From Rhodobacter sp. (GTDB lineage: Bacteria > Pseudomonadota > Alphaproteobacteria > Rhodobacterales > Rhodobacteraceae): a DNA stretch of 64,000 bases. Both the position numbers and the translations under genes were made by a program. Shown piece after piece: positions 61,267-64,000 of the stretch. Position 1 is the first letter of the stretch. Each line of letters starts with the position of its first letter. The notes under the pieces are model-generated. The model searched no databases, was not told where the DNA came from, and saw only the letters and a list, made by a program, of their open reading frames with translations. The DNA lies in the NCBI GenBank assembly GCA_020250445.1, contig JADCEF010000008.1, positions 1-64,000 of the forward strand. The letters run 5' to 3'.

Positions 61267-61579
61267 GAACTCGGCTCCGGCACCGGAAGGGCTTCCGCCC
61301 GGCCTGCGGTTTCTGAAATTCCTCGTGATCGTCCTGACGCTGACGATGATTGTCGGGGTCATAACCATCGTCTGGGTGATTGTCACCCGGATGCCGCAGG
61401 CAATGCAGCGGCCGGCTGACCTGCCCGACAGCATCACCCTGCCGGACGGCACCCGCGCCACGGCCTTCACCCAGGGGTCTGACTGGTATGCGGTCGTGAC
61501 CGCCGACGATCGGATCCTGATCTTTGACCGGGCGACGGGCGCCTTGCGCCAGACGGTGACATTGCGGGGCGGGACCTGA
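61265..61579 (+). CDS. Small single-pass membrane protein (DUF6476-like)
   Basis: 104 residues. After a short N-terminus one helix (FLKFLVIVLTLTMIVGVITIVWVIV) leads to a ~65-residue soluble part (RPADLPDSITLPDGTRATAFTQGSDWYAVVTADDRILIFDRATGALRQTVTL). It looks like the conserved Rhodobacterales protein found divergent from rluD. GGAAGG precedes the ATG. Function unknown. Confidence 0.78.
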   Translation: MNSAPAPEGLPPGLRFLKFLVIVLTLTMIVGVITIVWVIVTRMPQAMQRPADLPDSITLPDGTRATAFTQGSDWYAVVTADDRILIFDRATGALRQTVTLRGGT

Positions 61580-61669
61580 CAGAAGGCCTGTTTCCGACCC
61601 GCAGGGGGCGGGAACGGTGGCGCGTGGGCACCCGGCCCGCCGCAGCATGGCAGCGCAAAGGCGGAGAGG

Positions 61670-63118
61670 ATGATGACCCAGGGATACGGCGCGGATGCCA
61701 CCGAAACGGCCCGGAACATTGCGCGCGGGGATGTGTCGCCCGAAGAACTGCTGGATGCGGCCCTGGCGGCGGTTGACCGGATCAACCCGGTCCTGAACGC
61801 CGTTGTGCTGGTCCAGGAAGGTGCGGCGCGCAAAGCCATTGCCGAAGGTCTGCCGCGCGGGCCGTTCCGGGGCGTGCCGTTCCTGATCAAGGATCTGGGT
61901 TGCGAGGCGGTCGATTTCCCGTCGCACAACGGCTCGCGCCTGTTGGCCAATACCCGGTACCGGCGCGATTCGGCGATTTTCCAGCGGATGCGGGCCACGG
62001 GCGTTGTCACCTTCGGACGCACCACATCGCCCGAAGGCGGCATCGGGCCTGCGACCGAAGCCGCCGTTTACGGCGGCCCCACCCGCAACCCGTGGAACCC
62101 GGACCATACCTCGGGCGGGTCGTCCGGCGGGGCCGGGGCGGCGGTGGCGGCCGGGATCGTGCCCTTTGCGCATGGCTCGGACGGCGGCGGGTCGGTGCGC
62201 ATTCCGGCCTCGTCCTGCGGTCTGTTCGGGTTCAAGCCCACCCGTGCCCGCCTGCCGGACGGCCCCTATGCGGGCGAAGGCTGGGCGGGAATGGCGATCG
62301 ACGGGTTCCTCACCCGGTCGGTGCGCGATACTGCCATCATGCTGGATGCCTGCGAAGGGGCCGATCCGGGGGCACCCTATTGCGCGCCGCCATTGCTGCG
62401 CGGCCATGCCGATGCCATCAGCCGCCCCCCGCGCCGCCTGCGCGTGGCCCTGTGCGATACGACGCTGACCGCGGAGCCCATTCACGCGGACTGCAGGGCG
62501 GCGGTCCATCAGGCCGCCCGGCTGCTGTCGGATCTGGGGCACCATGTGGAACCGGCCCGCCCGATGGCGGACGTCGCCCGCATGATGCGCGCCTGGACCG
62601 ACATCGTCGCCTGCGGCACGGCGCTGGGCATTCATTCGGCGCTGCGCGGGCGCGCCCTGGAGGCGGGGGAAGTCGAAGGCGTCGGGCGCGGGGCCATTGC
62701 CCATGCCGCCACGCTGCCGGGGGAACGCTATCTGCAGGCAGTGGGTGAAATCCACGCCTTCGGCCGGGAAATGGCAGCCTTCTTTGACCCCGAAACGGGG
62801 CCGCCCCGGGATATCCTGCTGACGGCGACCCTGGCCGAGCCGCCCGCGAAAGTGGGGCGGTTTTCCCATGTGACCGAAGATTACGTCGCCTTCCGCACCG
62901 GCCCGGACGGGGTGTTCGCCTATTCGCCCTTCTGCGCGGCCTTCAACGCCTCGGGCCAGCCGGCCGCGTCGCTGCCGCTGCACAGAACGGCAGAGGGGCT
63001 GCCTGTCGGGGTGCATCTGGCCACCCGGTTCGGGGCGGATGAAGAACTGATCGCGCTCTGCGCCGAGATCGAGGCCGCCCGCCCCTGGATCGGGCTGCGC
63101 CCCGCGATCCACGCCTGA
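61670..63118 (+). CDS. Amidase (amidase-signature family)
   Basis: 482 residues. The Ser-cisSer-Lys triad is visible: Lys in [13 protein letters not shown], cis-Ser and nucleophile Ser in [48 protein letters not shown]. It hydrolyses an amide; candidates include aliphatic, aryl or 6-aminohexanoate-type substrates, and the sequence does not decide. It has a complete C-terminal [28 protein letters not shown] lies before tandem ATGs (61670, 61673). Confidence 0.92.
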   Translation: MMTQGYGADATETARNIARGDVSPEELLDAALAAVDRINPVLNAVVLVQEGAARKAIAEGLPRGPFRGVPFLIKDLGCEAVDFPSHNGSRLLANTRYRRDSAIFQRMRATGVVTFGRTTSPEGGIGPATEAAVYGGPTRNPWNPDHTSGGSSGGAGAAVAAGIVPFAHGSDGGGSVRIPASSCGLFGFKPTRARLPDGPYAGEGWAGMAIDGFLTRSVRDTAIMLDACEGADPGAPYCAPPLLRGHADAISRPPRRLRVALCDTTLTAEPIHADCRAAVHQAARLLSDLGHHVEPARPMADVARMMRAWTDIVACGTALGIHSALRGRALEAGEVEGVGRGAIAHAATLPGERYLQAVGEIHAFGREMAAFFDPETGPPRDILLTATLAEPPAKVGRFSHVTEDYVAFRTGPDGVFAYSPFCAAFNASGQPAASLPLHRTAEGLPVGVHLATRFGADEELIALCAEIEAARPWIGLRPAIHA

Positions 63119-63190
63119 GCGCGTGACAGGGGCTTGCATTTGCCAAACGCTGCCCCTTACGATCCGGGCAGGGCAGCGGGGGGTTGGCTT

Positions 63191-64000
63191 GTGAGCAAAG
63201 ACGTCGCGGTGGAAGTCCGCAACGCTGTAAAGGCCTTTGGCCAGGGCGACAGCGCCGTGCGGGCGCTTGACGACGTGTCGGTGGACATCCGCAAAGGCGA
63301 ATTCTTTACCCTTCTGGGGCCTTCGGGCTGCGGCAAGACGACGTTGCTGCGTCTGATCGCCGGATTCGAGACGCCCTCCTCCGGGCAAATCCTGCTGGAT
63401 GGCAAGGACATTACCCGCGATCCGCCAAACCGCCGCCCCGTCAATACCGTGTTCCAAAGCTATGCCCTGTTCCCGCATCTGACGGTGGCGCAGAACATCG
63501 GTTTCGGGCTTGAGATGCAGGGTCGCCCCAAAGCCGAAATCGCGGCCGTTACCGCAAACATGCTGGCGCTGGTGCAGCTTGGACCGATGGCGCAGCGCAA
63601 GACCAGCCAGTTGTCGGGCGGCCAGCAACAGCGTGTCGCGCTGGCCCGCGCGCTGGCACCCCGGCCCAAGGTTCTGCTGCTGGACGAGCCGCTGTCGGCG
63701 CTGGACCTGAAGCTGCGCAAGGAAATGCAGATCGAACTCAAGCGGTTGCAGCTTGAGACCGGGATCACCTTCATCTTCGTGACCCATGATCAGGAAGAAG
63801 CCCTGACGATGAGCGACCGCATCGGAGTGATGAGCGCGGGCAGGATCCGGCAGATCGGGACGCCGCGTGACATCTATACAAGGCCCGTGAACCGGTTCGT
63901 CGCCTCGTTCATCGGAGAGTCGAACTTTCTGTCCGGCGCGGTCGAAACCGGCGGCGTGCGCCTGTCCTGCGGTGATCTGGTGGAAGCGGCGGGAACCGAA
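63191..64000 (+). CDS. Polyamine-type ABC transporter ATP-binding protein (partial, PotA-like)
   Basis: Begins at GTG 63191 and runs open off the right edge (270 codons seen). Walker [20 protein letters not shown]-loop [14 protein letters not shown], signature [16 protein letters not shown], Walker [13 protein letters not shown] and switch VTHDQEEAL are all present, followed by the start of the C-terminal TOBE/regulatory domain ([24 protein letters not shown]). This matches PotA/FbpC-type importers of spermidine/putrescine or iron. The rest of the operon should lie to the right. Confidence 0.9.
   Translation, partial: MSKDVAVEVRNAVKAFGQGDSAVRALDDVSVDIRKGEFFTLLGPSGCGKTTLLRLIAGFETPSSGQILLDGKDITRDPPNRRPVNTVFQSYALFPHLTVAQNIGFGLEMQGRPKAEIAAVTANMLALVQLGPMAQRKTSQLSGGQQQRVALARALAPRPKVLLLDEPLSALDLKLRKEMQIELKRLQLETGITFIFVTHDQEEALTMSDRIGVMSAGRIRQIGTPRDIYTRPVNRFVASFIGESNFLSGAVETGGVRLSCGDLVEAAGTE

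Noticed and set aside
61193-63787. 864-codon open frame on the minus strand
   Set aside because: Antisense to the amidase and ABC ATPase genes, whose catalytic motifs are intact on the plus strand.

Overview
The window is GC-rich, densely coded chromosomal DNA. Gene content and order point to an alphaproteobacterium of the Rhodobacterales (Rhodobacteraceae/Paracoccaceae). Pointers are cobT/cobS next to carD, a 7Fe ferredoxin, an S4 protein and a SUV3-like helicase, plus hisA-hisF-hisE, tRNA-Tyr beside rlmB, rpoH, an Anbu protease operon and a PotA-type ABC gene. The species assignment is inference; no rRNA is present.

Bases 1-8660 look like an acquired sugar-catabolism locus with an IS630 transposase end at its left edge. 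A xylose-dehydrogenase-like SDR diverges from a LacI regulator across a perfect palindromic operator. The regulator is followed by an overlapping chain of RbsB/RbsA/RbsC-type transporter genes, a phosphotriesterase-family hydrolase and a GATase1-like protein. A PfkB kinase and a BtpA/SgcQ-family TIM barrel lie divergently behind it. The substrate is unknown. Bases 8660-10760 are decayed DNA holding an IS110 remnant, a frameshifted RidA gene and a dispersed repeat.

Bases 10760-22240 encode an outer-membrane porin, a GltS-type glutamate carrier, a CAX cation/proton exchanger, a 900-residue PLP decarboxylase with an AspT-type exchanger (a likely decarboxylation/antiport pair), a FUSC-like membrane protein, and a DUF3300-DUF2950 envelope pair. 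A degraded phage terminase lies at about 22.3-22.6 kb.

Bases 22920-26690 (minus strand) carry leuC and leuD with a two-gene AAA ATPase/DUF4276 (TOPRIM-like) cassette inserted between them. The junctions are nearly seamless. This is the strongest candidate for an unusual system, probably a defence module.

Bases 26920-36240 are mostly housekeeping: SOUL and DUF2147 exported proteins, hisAFE, a CoA-binding protein, rlmB, tRNA-Tyr(GTA), a DDAH-like amidinohydrolase, a LysE exporter with divergent Lrp regulator, metY and a SIMPL protein. Bases 36400-47650 hold a large one-pass membrane protein, cobT/cobS, carD, fdxA, hslR-like, a SUV3-like helicase, a TPR protein, an SCP2 protein and a lysophospholipase-like hydrolase.

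Bases 48020-51950 are the complete Anbu operon (proteasome-like protease, transglutaminase, alpha-E protein, circularly permuted ATP-grasp). Then follow a DNA repair pair (ligase-associated exonuclease and ATP-dependent ligase), an M3 oligopeptidase and a B12-binding regulator-like gene with a PpsR-like site upstream. The window ends with a Gfo/Idh/MocA oxidoreductase, rpoH, an RluA-type pseudouridine synthase sharing its start with a small membrane protein, an amidase, and a polyamine-type ABC ATPase cut by the right edge.
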